DNA of 64,000 nucleotides from the NCBI RefSeq assembly GCF_015840335.1, contig NZ_CP060395.1, positions 558,001-622,000 on the forward strand, written 5' to 3'. Source of the DNA: Synechococcus sp. CBW1108 (GTDB lineage: Bacteria; Cyanobacteriota; Cyanobacteriia; PCC-6307; Cyanobiaceae). This document shows positions 1-9,697 of this stretch, in pieces (the stretch's first letter is position 1; each line of letters starts with the position of its first letter). The notes below the pieces were generated by a model. The model was not told the origin of the DNA. It did not search any database and saw only the letters and a list, made by a program, of their open reading frames with translations. A program made the position numbers and the translations under genes.

Positions 1-1
1 C

Positions 2-967
2 GACAAAAACCAGATGACCAACATCATTGGTTATCACCTGATCCTGCTCGGCGTCGGCGCCCTGCTGCTGGTCTTCAAGGCCATGTTCTTCGGCGGCGTC
101 TATGACACCTGGGCCCCGGGCGGTGGGGATGTGCGCCTGATTACCAACCCGACCCTCAGCCCCGGGGTGATCTTTGGTTATCTCACCCGCGCCCCCTTTG
201 GTGGCGAGGGCTGGATTATCGGGGTCAATTCGATGGAAGACATCATCGGTGGCCACATCTGGATCGGCCTGATCTGCATCTTCGGTGGCATCTGGCACGC
301 GATCACCAAGCCCTTCGGCTGGGTGCGCCGTGCCTTCATCTGGAATGGTGAGGCCTACCTGAGTTACAGCCTGGGCGCCCTGAGCTTCATGAGCTTCATC
401 GCCTCGGCCTACATCTGGTTCAACAACACCGCCTATCCCTCGGAGTTTTACGGCCCCACCAACGCCGAATCCTCCCAGGCCCAGAGTTTCACCTTCCTGG
501 TGCGCGACCAGCGCCTCGGCGCCAACATCGGTTCGGCCATGGGCCCTACCGGTCTGGGTAAATACCTGATGCGCTCCCCCACCGGCGAGATCATTTTCGG
601 CGGTGAAACCATGCGCTTCTGGGACTTCCGCGGCCCCTGGCTCGAGCCCCTGCGGGGCCCCAACGGCTTGAGCCTCGACAAGCTCCAGAACGACATTCAG
701 CCCTGGCAGGTGCGCCGGGCAGCTGAATACATGACCCACGCCCCCAACGCTTCCCTTAACTCGGTAGGCGGCATCATCACCGAGCCCAACTCGGTGAACT
801 TCGTGAACATCCGCCAATGGCTCGCGTCCACGCAGTTTGTGCTCGCCTTCTTCTTCCTTGTGGGCCACCTCTGGCACGCAGGCCGCGCCCGCGCCGCCGC
901 TGCCGGTTTCGAGAAGGGGATCGACCGTCAGGCCGAGCCCACTCTGGCCATGCCCGACCTCGACTGA
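2..967 (+). CDS. psbC: Photosystem II CP43 core antenna protein, C-terminal part
   Basis: CP43 binds chlorophyll a in the photosystem II core of the thylakoid membrane and helps hold the oxygen-evolving cluster. The reading frame is open from the window edge, so the 5' third of the gene lies outside; about 321 residues remain of a usual 460 or so. Transmembrane stretches with His residues (GYHL, GGHIW, GHLWHAG) and the large lumenal loop are visible. The loop contains [10 protein letters not shown] followed by RGPWLEP, with the Glu and Arg (codons at about 605 and 614) known in the family to sit at the manganese cluster. It ends in MPDLD, and a hairpin terminator follows directly. psbD normally lies upstream in cyanobacteria but is not in the window. 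Confidence 0.98.
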   Translation, partial: DKNQMTNIIGYHLILLGVGALLLVFKAMFFGGVYDTWAPGGGDVRLITNPTLSPGVIFGYLTRAPFGGEGWIIGVNSMEDIIGGHIWIGLICIFGGIWHAITKPFGWVRRAFIWNGEAYLSYSLGALSFMSFIASAYIWFNNTAYPSEFYGPTNAESSQAQSFTFLVRDQRLGANIGSAMGPTGLGKYLMRSPTGEIIFGGETMRFWDFRGPWLEPLRGPNGLSLDKLQNDIQPWQVRRAAEYMTHAPNASLNSVGGIITEPNSVNFVNIRQWLASTQFVLAFFFLVGHLWHAGRARAAAAGFEKGIDRQAEPTLAMPDLD

Positions 968-990
968 TCTCAGATCAGCGAACGACCCTC

Positions 991-1020
991 AGCCCTCGCC
1001 GCAAGGCGGGGGCTTTTTTA
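991..1020 (+). terminator. Rho-independent terminator of psbC
   Basis: A stem GCCCTCGCC with loop GCAA pairs with GGCGGGGGC (one G-U pair) and is followed by a run of T. It lies 24 bases after the psbC stop. Confidence 0.85.
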
Positions 1021-1336
1021 TCTGGAATTGGGTAGTTATTTATCAAGCTGTAGCGAAGAAAAAATCCGAAACAGTACTCACCAAAAACAATCAGAAAAGG
1101 CGAGAGAGAACACGTGCAAGCCGAGGTGATGGACACAGCGTCTACTCGCTAGTGTCGGATTCCGATCTTCTGCGGAGATTTCATAAAAGCGTGGGCTCCA
1201 GTGCATTCCTGCAGGCCGCAACCCCCAAATCCTGCTGACCCTTAGCCCCGAAAAAGGGCCAGTTATTGAAGTGCCTAAGAAATAATGACATGCAGCCTGC
1301 CGCAAAATAAAATAGAGAAAGTGGAAGAATCAAGTC
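1021..1336. other. Intergenic stretch without a recognisable gene
   Basis: This AT-richer stretch separates the psbC terminator from the autotransporter remnant. I see no RNA gene, convincing ORF or insertion-sequence end in it. It may carry the promoter of the downstream secreted protein gene, but no clear promoter boxes can be named. Confidence 0.5.
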
Positions 1337-1573
1337 TTGAGCAACGCCAAAAGAGTCTCACTGCACTCACTCATGGGCACAACCCTTGTTCCATTGGCGC
1401 TCTGCTACCTAGGCAACCCACAAGCCGCATCAGCGAACCCCAATACAATAACCGTCAACAACAAAACCTACACTGTTGGCTACGGGCCTAACAAGCAATC
1501 CTGGGATACTGCACAACAGGACCCCAGATACAAAACCTCTCCCTGGTGGAACGACAGGGCACTCGCCAAAGTC

Positions 1574-1577
1574 TTTA
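1574..1577 (+). repeat. Target site duplication TTTA, left copy
   Basis: TTTA stands directly before the left inverted repeat of the first IS5-like element and again directly after its right end at 2827-2830. Removing the element plus one copy joins ...KVF to SESW... in frame. Confidence 0.85.
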
Positions 1578-1657
1578 GGGCACCTCGAAAAATACGACCA
1601 GCCCTTGCGTTGAGGCGACAATAGCTTATAATTTGGATAGTTAATTGCATACCTGGT

Positions 1658-2692
1658 ATGGGCCAGAGAGGCTTCTGGGACGAGCAGCAGAGGGTTGAAA
1701 AGCTCAAAACTAAAAAACCTGTTCTTGAGCGACTTTCCCAGTCGATTCCTTGGGAATCATTTCGCCCACTGCTCGAAAGAGGTTATGCGCAAGAGCGGAA
1801 AAGCAATGCTGGTCGGCGGAGAATTGATCCTCTGATCCTCTTCAAAATGCTGGTGCTCCAACAGCTTTTCAATTTGAGCGATGATGACACTGAGTTCCAG
1901 GTAAATGATCGCCGTTCTTTTGAAGAGTTTGTTGGCTTAGGCGTAATGAACGATATTCCCGATGCTACTACTATCGCCTTTTTTAGAGAAAGGCTTCGTA
2001 AGGCTGGGGTAATCGAAGAGCTGTTTGAAAAGTTTGAGGCCTATCTCCGGTCCCAAGGCCTCGAAGCCCGTGGCGGGCAGATAATTGATGCAACGTTGGT
2101 TCCAGTGCCACGGCAGCGGAATAGCAGAGAAGACAACAAGGAGATTAAAGAGAATCGCATGCCTGAAGGATGGGACGAAAACCCAAATCGATTGCAGCAA
2201 AAGGACTTAGATGCGCGATGGGTTAAAAAGAACGGCATCAATCACTATGGCTACAAGAACAGTATCTGTATCGACGTTGAACATGGATTTATCAGACGCT
2301 ATGCCGTGACACCGGCCAATATCCATGACAGTCAGATGCTGCCGATGCTCCTCGATCCTGAGAACACAGATGATTATGTTTGGGCAGATTCTGCCTTTGC
2401 AGGCGAGCGCTTTGAAGACCTACTGGATCTTGGCGGTTTTGAAAGTTGCATTCACGAAAAAGGCAGCCGCAATCACCCGCTAAGCGACGCAGCCAAAGAG
2501 CGTAACCGTATTAAATCAGCAATTAGAGCTTGTGTGGAACATGTTTTTGGCTGCATGACCATGTCTATGGGTGGCAAGATGACTAGAAAGATTGGGCTTG
2601 AGAAAAACAAAGCATGGTGGGGTCTCAAGAATCTGACATTTAACTTCTTGCGATATCTTCTAAGAGCAAATCGTGCATTTGCACTCGCATGA
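1658..2692 (+). CDS. IS5-family transposase
   Basis: A DDE transposase of 344 residues. An N-terminal MGQRGFWDEQQR segment is typical of cyanobacterial IS5 proteins. The catalytic acids can be placed at IIDATLVPVP (first Asp), WADSAF (second Asp) and the Glu of CVEHVFG in the C-terminal helix, followed by the usual KNLTFNFLRY segment. Length and motif order are complete, with no internal stop. ATG at 1658 lies about 80 bases inside the left end, the normal place for this family. Confidence 0.93.
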   Translation: MGQRGFWDEQQRVEKLKTKKPVLERLSQSIPWESFRPLLERGYAQERKSNAGRRRIDPLILFKMLVLQQLFNLSDDDTEFQVNDRRSFEEFVGLGVMNDIPDATTIAFFRERLRKAGVIEELFEKFEAYLRSQGLEARGGQIIDATLVPVPRQRNSREDNKEIKENRMPEGWDENPNRLQQKDLDARWVKKNGINHYGYKNSICIDVEHGFIRRYAVTPANIHDSQMLPMLLDPENTDDYVWADSAFAGERFEDLLDLGGFESCIHEKGSRNHPLSDAAKERNRIKSAIRACVEHVFGCMTMSMGGKMTRKIGLEKNKAWWGLKNLTFNFLRYLLRANRAFALA

Positions 2693-2759
2693 GTAATAAT
2701 TTTCATGAGGCTGCCTGATTCAATTTAGTCGTTTTGTTGTGCAAATTATTAGATCGTTT

Positions 2760-2782
2760 GGCGCCGCAAGGCGTTTTTTTTT
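2760..2782 (+). terminator. Terminator inside the first IS5-like element
   Basis: GCGCC, loop GCAA, GGCGT, then a run of about nine T, located about 70 bases after the transposase stop and before the right inverted repeat. Confidence 0.7.
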
Positions 2783-3617
2783 GCAAGCGGCTGTAGGTGT
2801 GAAATTCTTGATTTTTCGAGGTCCCCTTTAGCGAGAGCTGGAATGCACAATACGGAGCCCAAGAGACAGTTAACTTCGCATACGAATTAAAAGGCAATAT
2901 ATATGGTTTTTGCTCCTCTCCAACCTCCTGTCCCGGGGCGTTAGATTTTGGAACGTCTACAACCAATGACAACGTTTTCCCATGGGCATTTGGAGCACCA
3001 ACGGCTACTCCAATCAATCCAGCGGGAAACATTAATGGCACCAATAACAACGTAAGTAGCAACCTAAATTCAGGCCAATTACTACCTCAGTTCGAAGGAG
3101 GTACACTTACAGTCGACCAAGCCAAAAGACCTACACTCAAGACTTTACACTCCCTCAGGATGGCACCATTGACCTTAATAACAATCAGTCAGCTTTTAGC
3201 GGCACATTCACGGGGACAGGAAAACTTACAATTACTAACACCGCACCAACAGCCCCCAATGTGTCTCCTTTGATAGAATTGGGTACAGACACTAACTCCA
3301 TAAGTATCGGGGGGCTGGAGGTAACAGCGAGCAGCCAATCTGTACCGGCGGCTCAAGCCATCTTCCTTGGAAATACAATAGTCAGTGGCAACACCACCAT
3401 TAACAACTTTGGAGCCGTATATGCGAAAAATACTTACTCAACCAATAACCTAATTATTAACGCGCAAATCCCATGGCAAGCATCCTTTCAATTCGCCCCA
3501 GTAGACCCAAGCCAGCGACTAACCGTTACGAACGATTTTAATATTAACTCTGGACTACTATTCGTCAGTGAGTCATCCACGGCAGCGGCCCCTCTCCCAT
3601 CATCCTTGGAAGTAAAA

Positions 3618-5380
3618 AGGGACTCCTGAAAAAAGAACCGCAACCTGGATCCGATCGCAGCCAAATAGCAGGGCGTAGGCAGCCCAAACGCACGGTTATC
3701 CAGTGGCCAGTGATTGGTTTGTTTCAAGCTGCCAAATGTTCCTGAGCCCCATCCAGAGACTACCTGGCCATTTCCAGGTACATAACCAGGCAAAAATAGT
3801 GATAAAAAAGAGGCGGAGGAGCCTCCGGATCTTCTCTGCGCACATCACCACAAAGGCCATGGAGATTGAGTTCTCTGCACCTTTGCTCAGCCGAGCCATA
3901 ATCAAGTCCAGTGAATACTTCCTCTTCCCTGATCCAAAGCATCCCTCCACTTCATTTCGCCTCCGCTGGTCAGCGCTTAGCTGCTGCTTGTGAGCAGCAC
4001 TGATCTCTGGATTCTTCGGCGGCCTCCCCAATCGCTTACCAGAGAACCGTATATCGTTCCGAGTGCAGAAGTTTCGGTTCTTGGTATTGATGTAGATTCG
4101 ATCAGCGCAGATTCGCTCGGGGTAGCAGCCATGCTCTTGCTTGTATTTCATGGCCTGTGGAATTAAGTCTTCGGATTCGTTGTATGGATCCCAGCTGATC
4201 CTGTGCAGGAAGGCAAAGCCATTTCGCACAGAAACACTAATTTTGGCGCCAAACTCAACAGCAGCTCTCGTTTTACCACGAACCATGGGCCGAACGTGTC
4301 GCTGAACCAAGTTCACGATACGATCGGGCATGCTGCGCGTTTTCGAGTACAGCAGGATGCTTTGCTGGCGGTGCAGCTCGCTGATCACGAGGAGCTTCTG
4401 CCACCAATGGGTCTTCAAGCCCGAAAGCATTGCCCCGGAGTGGATCAGGGCATCAATAGCATCAAGATTCCGCTGCAGATAGTCCAGCTGGCGTCGTATC
4501 GTGGCTTTGATTTTGCGGCGACGCGGCTTTTTCTGCTTAGCAACCCTGAGGAAATTGGCACGCGCCTTGCCACGGTCATATCGGGGACTGTGTTTCCGTA
4601 GGTCTGAATTCTGTTCGCAGAGATCGTCGATGATCCGTTCGGTCGACTCCCTCGCTTCGTTGAGCAACTTCAAATCAGTTGGATAGGTAATGTCGGCTGG
4701 TGTGCACGAGGCGTCAATGCTGAGTGTTCCCCAATTCTTGCCTTCTGGCCAATCGGCCGGCTTCACAAAGTCGTCAAGTGAGAGCTGGTTGTCAGCATAG
4801 GCACTTGGATCGTTAGTGTCGTCGTCATCTTGTTGTGACGCCACAACCTCCATCAGCATGGCCTTGCCCCGCTCGGCAATGAGTTCATTGATCCGGGTGA
4901 GCTCCTCTTCGGAGAAACGCTTGCGGAAATGAACCATCATTGATGGGTCGAATGGTGCCTTGCTGGAATAGCCGGCATAGCCAAGGAAATACTGCATGTA
5001 AGCGTTTTCTCGGATCTGCTCAACGGTCTCCTCGTCGGTCAGACCAAGCCGCTGCTTGATGAACAGCGCACCAAATGCCAGCCGTACAGGCTTTGCTGGG
5101 GCGCCAGTGGTGGGATTGAACTGAGGTGCATATGATTCCTCCTACTCTTCCCATGGCATCAGGGAGGAGAAGATTACCCAGCGATTGTCCGTGTCCAACG
5201 TGCCGCCAAAAGGCAGATGGAAATCCTCGATTGAGAGCTGCCCGTTATGGCGTTTCTGGTACATCTGCAGTGCTCAGCAGTTGTAGCAATCGTCAATTGC
5301 CCTGAACGAGCCCAGTTTATCAAATTTAGATCGCTGAAACAAGCTGCGCTGCAGTCGATTTGGCTTTTTCAGGAGTCCCT
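3618..5380 (-). mobile_element. Second IS5-like element inside the autotransporter gene, decayed
   Basis: The ends match exactly over GGGACTCCTGAAAAA (about 3619 inward on the left, the reverse complement ending at 5379 on the right). It is about 1.76 kb and carries one transposase gene on the minus strand with a nonsense codon. The flanks are A-rich (AAAA left, AAAT right), so a 4-bp duplication is possible but not clear. Removing 1767 bp keeps the host passenger frame open (EVK joined to IKAGRI). Confidence 0.85.
3696..5264 (-). pseudogene. IS5-family transposase with in-frame stop
   Basis: The full frame would run from ATG at 5264 (MYQKRHNGQL...) to 3696, about 520 codons. A TAG at 5142-5144 interrupts it in the conserved WEE*EE segment, where related proteins have an aromatic residue. 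The piece after the stop, from an internal ATG at 4997, still encodes 433 residues with FRKRF, the first catalytic Asp in SIDASC and the C-terminal RRNEVEGCFG Glu region. Loss of the N-terminal domain probably inactivates it. It could still be moved by a related transposase, since both ends are intact. Confidence 0.85.
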
Positions 5381-7755
5381 AAATATCAAGGCCGGAAGAA
5401 TTGACGGATCTAGAGATTCCACGATTAAACTCCTAGCACCCACAGTCATTGAAATCGACCGAGACTCATTGATCGCAGGTCGACTTGACGGCTCATCAAA
5501 CTCAATTAGTCATTTTGACGATTTTGGAAAATATTACAAGCCAATCACATTGCGGGGGTCCGGCGAAACAACCTTCACCAACACTTCATCCGTGCTTCTT
5601 CGCTCAGCAACAACACAACAACGAGCAGCCACCTCGCCCGACCTACAGATCGAGGGAAGGGCCAAAATCAACTCAAAGGACTTTAAGCTAAAGCGATATA
5701 CAACTAATCCTTTCGCATTAGATGTGGCAAACGGCAATCTTTCCATCACATCAACCGGCCAGGTTAGTGGCGATGGTGTGATCACGGCAAACGTATGGAA
5801 TGAAGGCAATGTATCCCCGGGCGACAATGGTATCGGCACGCTCACCGTGGATGGTGATTACATCCAGGGTATATCAAATCCCAGCGCCAGCCTCAATATC
5901 GATGTCAACGGATCAGACTCTGACCTGCTGAAGATCACAGGCCCTAACCGTGTTGCACTCCTGGGAGGCAAGCTGAACATCAGCTCCTATCAAGGTGCAC
6001 CCATCTCTGCCAACAAGATCTATACCGCTATTGACGTTACCGGTGCCGATTCAACTGGAGGTGAAATTGGCCTGACAACCAGTCTTAATGTTATTGGATC
6101 ATCTGGTTTCACCTTCGCGCGCGAAACAGACAAACTCTTTGGCAAAATCGATCCCAACTACTACGCCACCTGCACCAGCTCGGATCCCAATATTCAAAAG
6201 AATTGCACGAAGCTGCAATTCGCCTGGGTAATGAATGATCCCACAACCAGTCAACCACTAAATCCGAATACCACCAAGCTGCCCGGAAAGGAAACCATTG
6301 CCAACGTCAAGAACACTGGTGGGGCAATTACAACAGCTTCATCCGGCAATCCCAACTCCAACACCAACACCTGCACCAGCAACGGTGGTTCTGCATCGGC
6401 TTGTCAGCAGCAGAACAAGCCTGGCACAGGGGCTTCTGGCAATAACAACAACACAGTGGCTATTGCCAAGGCACTCGATGCAGGCTGGGCTTCTGTCAGT
6501 GCAGCTGTCACATCTGGTGTAACGGGTGGCAAGGCAATCGGCACAACCGGCTACACCACCAATCAAACCAGTGCAGCGCTCGTCACGCCTGACTTCGCCA
6601 ATGTGATCGCTGCGCTGTTTGCTGTTCCCACCCGGCAACAGCTCAACCAAGCCCTCCACTCCATCTCCGCTGAGCCCTACGCCTCCATGCAATCGGTGGC
6701 CCTGGAAGCGATGGAGCAGTTTCGTGCCAACACACTCGCCCTCACCTCTGGCACCAAGGCCATTCCCTTCATTGCAGAAGAAGAGGTCTGCACTGTTGAT
6801 GGCAACGTCGAGCCCCGTGCCGATGGAGCCCAGCAGCTCCAGCCCGATTGCAAGCCGCGCACCGTTCAAAGGCTCACGCCCTGGTCGCTCCTGATCGATG
6901 GCACCAACACCCAAGCCACCCTCAAAGGCACCAACGATCTCGCTTCCCTCGACTACAACATCTTCTCCAGCTCCTACGGCCTCCAGTACGACTTCAATCG
7001 CAACTGGAGTGCTGGTGCTGCCTTTGGCTACGGGCGTGCCAACCTCTACAACTACGAATACGCCGACGTTCGCATCGAATCCTCCACCTACTCCGGTGCT
7101 GCATGGGGCATCTATCGCCCATCCGAGAGCTGGAAGTTCACGGCGCTGGCCGGTTACATGAACCTCCAGTACGAATCAGACCGCAACATCAACTTCGGGG
7201 GGATCAACCGCACCGCCAATGCCAACTGGAGCGGCAATGGCTTTACCGCAGCTCTGGCAGCCGAATACGACTGGGTGCTCTCCTCCGACAAAACCAGCCG
7301 CTCCGCTGTGCGCATCAAGCCCAACACCTTCTTCTCCTACGCCCTCCACAACCAAGGAGCGTTCTCGGGAACCGGCGCTGACTCCCTCAACCTGGCCCTC
7401 AACTCACACACCGCCGATTCCCTCATCTACGGCATCGGCTTCCAGATCGAGACGCCAATCGTCACTGGCAAAACATCACGCCTGATCCCGCGCCTCTCCC
7501 TCGGCTACGAGTGCGACTTCAACGGTGATTCCAACGAGGAGCACCAGCTCACCGCTTCCTTCGCCGAAGTGCCGGCTCTTGGCTCCATTGATGTGCTCGG
7601 TCAGAACCGTGGTGCCAATGCCCTTGATGTAGGCCTCTCACTCGAGTACGAAACCTCTGAAACCCTTTCCCTCTATGCCGGCGTGGGTGGTGCCTTCTGG
7701 AGCAATGGCAACGAGCTCAGCTATGGCGGGGGCTCAAGCTGCGCTGGTGAGAGCT

Positions 7756-7784
7756 GCAGGGGAATGTTTTGAGCATTCCCCTGC
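7756..7784 (+). repeat. Perfect 11-bp hairpin at the 3' end of the autotransporter gene
   Basis: GCAGGGGAATG, a 7-base loop TTTTGAG, then CATTCCCCTGC. The arms pair perfectly, but no T run follows, so intrinsic termination is uncertain. The present stop codon lies in the loop (7770-7772), only because of the shifted frame. Confidence 0.6.
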
Positions 7785-7799
7785 TCAGCAATCAATGAT

Positions 7800-7950
7800 T
7801 CAATCTTTCAAACGGCGCAGCTGGTCAACGGCTACCTTGCTGATGCCCAATGCGCGCACAATCTCAGGCACGAGGAAGTGGTGGCTTGCATGGCCCTTGC
7901 GATCGATCCTGCAGCCAGAGGACAACGTGTGAGCAGAAGGGAATGATGAG
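7800..7950 (-). other. Possible gene fragment with a helix-turn-helix-like end
   Basis: On the minus strand a frame reads ...HFLVPEIVRALGISKVAV... and stops at 7800-7802. IVRALGISKVAV resembles a recognition-helix unit, but no start codon or full domain is present between the stop upstream and this end. It may be the tail of a lost DNA-binding protein. I cannot assign a family. Confidence 0.2.
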
Positions 7951-7971
7951 GGTGCAGGCTGAACAAACGCG

Positions 7972-8535
7972 ATGATTCACCGTCTCGCCGTGAGCGGCTA
8001 TCGCTCTCTGCAGAACGTGGTCGTGCCCTTCGGCCAGCTCACGCTGGTCACCGGCGCCAACGGTAGTGGCAAATCGAACCTCTACCGGGCCCTGCGATTG
8101 CTCACAGCCGCAGCTCGAGGAACGATGGTGGGAGCGTTGGCCCAGGAGGGAGGCCTGCCAGCCGTGATGTGGGCTGGACCGGAGCGCCTCAGCCGGGCGA
8201 TGCGCCAAGGCGAGCAGCCCGTTCAAGGAGGTCCGCGCCAACAGGCGGTGCGGCTGCGGCTGGGGTTTGCGGCCGAGCCCTTCTCCTATGCCGTGGAACT
8301 GGGTTACCCACAGGAACGACAGAGCGCCTTTGCCCTTGATCCCCAGCTCAAAGGGGAATGGATCTGGGCGGGCGAGGGATTCCACCCCAGGGCTGTGCTC
8401 AGCAGCTCAGGGCCTCAACACCATCCCGATCAATCACTGTTTCAACGCGGCTTTGATCCTGATCAACAACCGGAGGTGATGCTGCTACGTGAGCAGATAC
8501 TCAGTTGGCGCTTCTACGACAGCTTCCGCACCGAT
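7972..8535 (+). pseudogene. AAA-type ATPase (RecF/SMC-like), truncated by IS21-like element
   Basis: The N-terminal 188 residues of an ATP-binding protein: FGQLTLVTGANGSGKSNL is the Walker A region, preceded by the GYRSLQNV strand typical of RecF/SMC-like AAA_21 ATPases. The family's SWRFYD..RTD segment is reached at about 8509-8535, where the terminal TGT of an IS21-like element begins. The C-terminal half with the signature motif and Walker B is missing, so the protein cannot be functional as such. The remaining frame runs on into the insertion sequence to 8706. Relatives are often solitary ATPases of unknown role, some in defence loci. Confidence 0.8.
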
Positions 8536-8589
8536 TGTCCCGCGTCAACCCCCTTGGCCGATTGGCGTCAATCAAGTTGGCCGGTGAGG
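8536..8589 (+). repeat. Left terminal repeats of the IS21-like element
   Basis: Two adjacent 23-bp units share CG-CAA followed by TTGGCCG-T-GG after the terminal TGTCC. They are candidate transposase binding sites, and the same pair appears inverted at 11214-11267. Confidence 0.8.
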
Positions 8590-8596
8590 GGAACTG

Positions 8597-8636
8597 ATCG
8601 CCCCCCAGTTGTCGCCGGCGACAACTGGGGGGCGAT
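8597..8636. repeat. Perfect 40-bp palindrome inside the IS21-like element
   Basis: ATCGCCCCCCAGTTGTCGCC is followed immediately by its own reverse complement with no spacer. It lies just inside the left terminal repeats, in the non-coding gap before istB (which ends at 8906). It contains TTGTCGCC words that recur elsewhere in the element ends (for example near 8849 and 11233), so it could derive from a terminal repeat. Confidence 0.85.
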
Positions 8637-8905
8637 GACGCTGGAGGCGACACGAAAACTGAGCCACACATCAGTCCGAGCCATTGCCAGCACTGACTTC
8701 CTCTGATCGGCACCAGGCGACAACCACGTTGGCCGGTTAGGCGCCGAGACCTCTGCTGAGCCTTGCCCTGGAGCGCACGAGCCGGCGGACCGCACAGTCC
8801 GCCGGCAGCGCGGAGCTCCCCGCCGGGGTCTGGCACCATCGGCACCAGGTTGTCGCCGGACGACAATCTCCCGGGCTGTTCTCCGCTTCTCTACGGCTGC
8901 TGTGG

Positions 8906-9697
8906 CTATTTGCTGCCGCTGCGCCGGCTTGCTTGGGCGCGGCGGTGGCTGTCGCCGCTGATCTCGACGATGTGGCAGTGGTGCACCAGCCGGTCCACCG
9001 CCGCCACGGTCATTGAGCTGCTGGGGAAGATCTCATCCCAGGCGGTGAACGGCTGATTGGCGGTGATCAGCAGCGATCGGCGCTCGTAGCGGTGGCAGAT
9101 CAGCTCAAACAGCACGCTGCTCTCCTGTTCATCCCGCCGCACATAGCCAATGTCATCGATCAGCAGCAGCGGGTAGCGATCCAGCCGCTCCAGCGCTGCC
9201 GGCAGGTTGTATTCGGCGCGGGCCTTCTGCAGCTCCTGCACCAGGCTCGTGGCGGGATAGAAGCGGCAGGCCTGATCCAGGCCGATCTGCGCCAAGGCGA
9301 TGCCGACCGCCAGGTGCGTCTTGCCCACACCGCTGGGGCCGAACAGCAGCACGTTCTCGCCCCGCTGCAGCCACTCGCTCTGGCGGCTCAAGGCCTCCAG
9401 TTCCTGCCATCGGTGCGCCTCGATCCGGCCGCCATGGTCGTAGTCCGCCAGCGCTTTGCTCCAGGGCAGCTGGGCCGCGCGCAGCAGCCGGTGCTGGCGG
9501 GCCTGCTGGCGTTGCTCCATTTCCTGCTCGCACAGGGCATAGAGAAACTGACTGGGGCTCCAGCCCTCGCCCTCAGCCTGCGAGGCGATGCTCTGCCAGT
9601 GGCAGCGGATCCATGCCAACCGCAGCTGTCGCAGCAGGATCGGCAGGGCGGCTTCCGCCGCCTGGGGCCGCGGGATGGAGGGCAAGGAGGTCGTCAT
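8906..9697 (-). CDS. istB: IS21-family transposition helper ATPase IstB
   Basis: The helper ATPase that assembles with IstA for target capture. From ATG at 9697 it encodes 263 residues, a normal length. Walker A is LLFGPSGVGKTHLA, Walker B is LLLIDDIGY, and the C-terminal SLLITANQPF and DRLVHHCHIVE are typical IstB segments. The start overlaps the end of istA by about 125 bases in another frame, more than the few bases usual in this family. An upstream extension of the frame is open but lies within istA and is not needed. Confidence 0.93.
   Translation of the reverse strand: MTTSLPSIPRPQAAEAALPILLRQLRLAWIRCHWQSIASQAEGEGWSPSQFLYALCEQEMEQRQQARQHRLLRAAQLPWSKALADYDHGGRIEAHRWQELEALSRQSEWLQRGENVLLFGPSGVGKTHLAVGIALAQIGLDQACRFYPATSLVQELQKARAEYNLPAALERLDRYPLLLIDDIGYVRRDEQESSVLFELICHRYERRSLLITANQPFTAWDEIFPSSSMTVAAVDRLVHHCHIVEISGDSHRRAQASRRSGSK

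Larger units (their letters stand above)
1578..2826 (+). mobile_element. IS5-family insertion sequence, 1249 bp, apparently complete
   Basis: The ends are imperfect inverted repeats: left GGGCACCTCGAAAAAT, right end read inward GGGGACCTCGAAAAAT. The element holds one intact transposase gene and a terminator, and is bordered by TTTA duplications. It lies inside the signal-proximal part of the autotransporter gene, in the same orientation. Intact transposase, matched ends and a perfect duplication suggest a fairly recent insertion. Confidence 0.9.
1337..7772 (+). pseudogene. Autotransporter-type outer membrane protein gene broken by two insertion sequences
   Basis: Three host segments (about 1337-1577, 2831-3617 and 5385-7772) read as one secreted protein once the two insertion elements are removed, about 1,140 residues in all. 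The start is TTG at 1337 or ATG at 1373. A signal peptide (core VPLALCYLG, cleavage after ASA) precedes a short region with a PWW motif. Then come Asn/Thr/Gly-rich beta-helix-like passenger repeats, and a C-terminal beta-barrel of roughly 300 residues with alternating aromatic strands (SSYGLQYDF, AAFGYG). Type V secretion to the outer membrane is the family inference. Further damage: a one-base loss in the A run at 3124-3127 shifts the frame, and a lost G at 7728-7732 replaces the barrel's expected aromatic C-terminus. The 3' part (5385-7772) still has a long open frame but no signal peptide. Confidence 0.85.

Noticed and set aside
1031-1305. Short frames on both strands between psbC and the autotransporter remnant
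   Set aside because: No start context, no conserved-looking text and mutual overlap; treated as non-coding.
7864-8385. Minus-strand frame opposite the truncated ATPase
   Set aside because: Antisense of Walker A-containing coding sequence; no family features.
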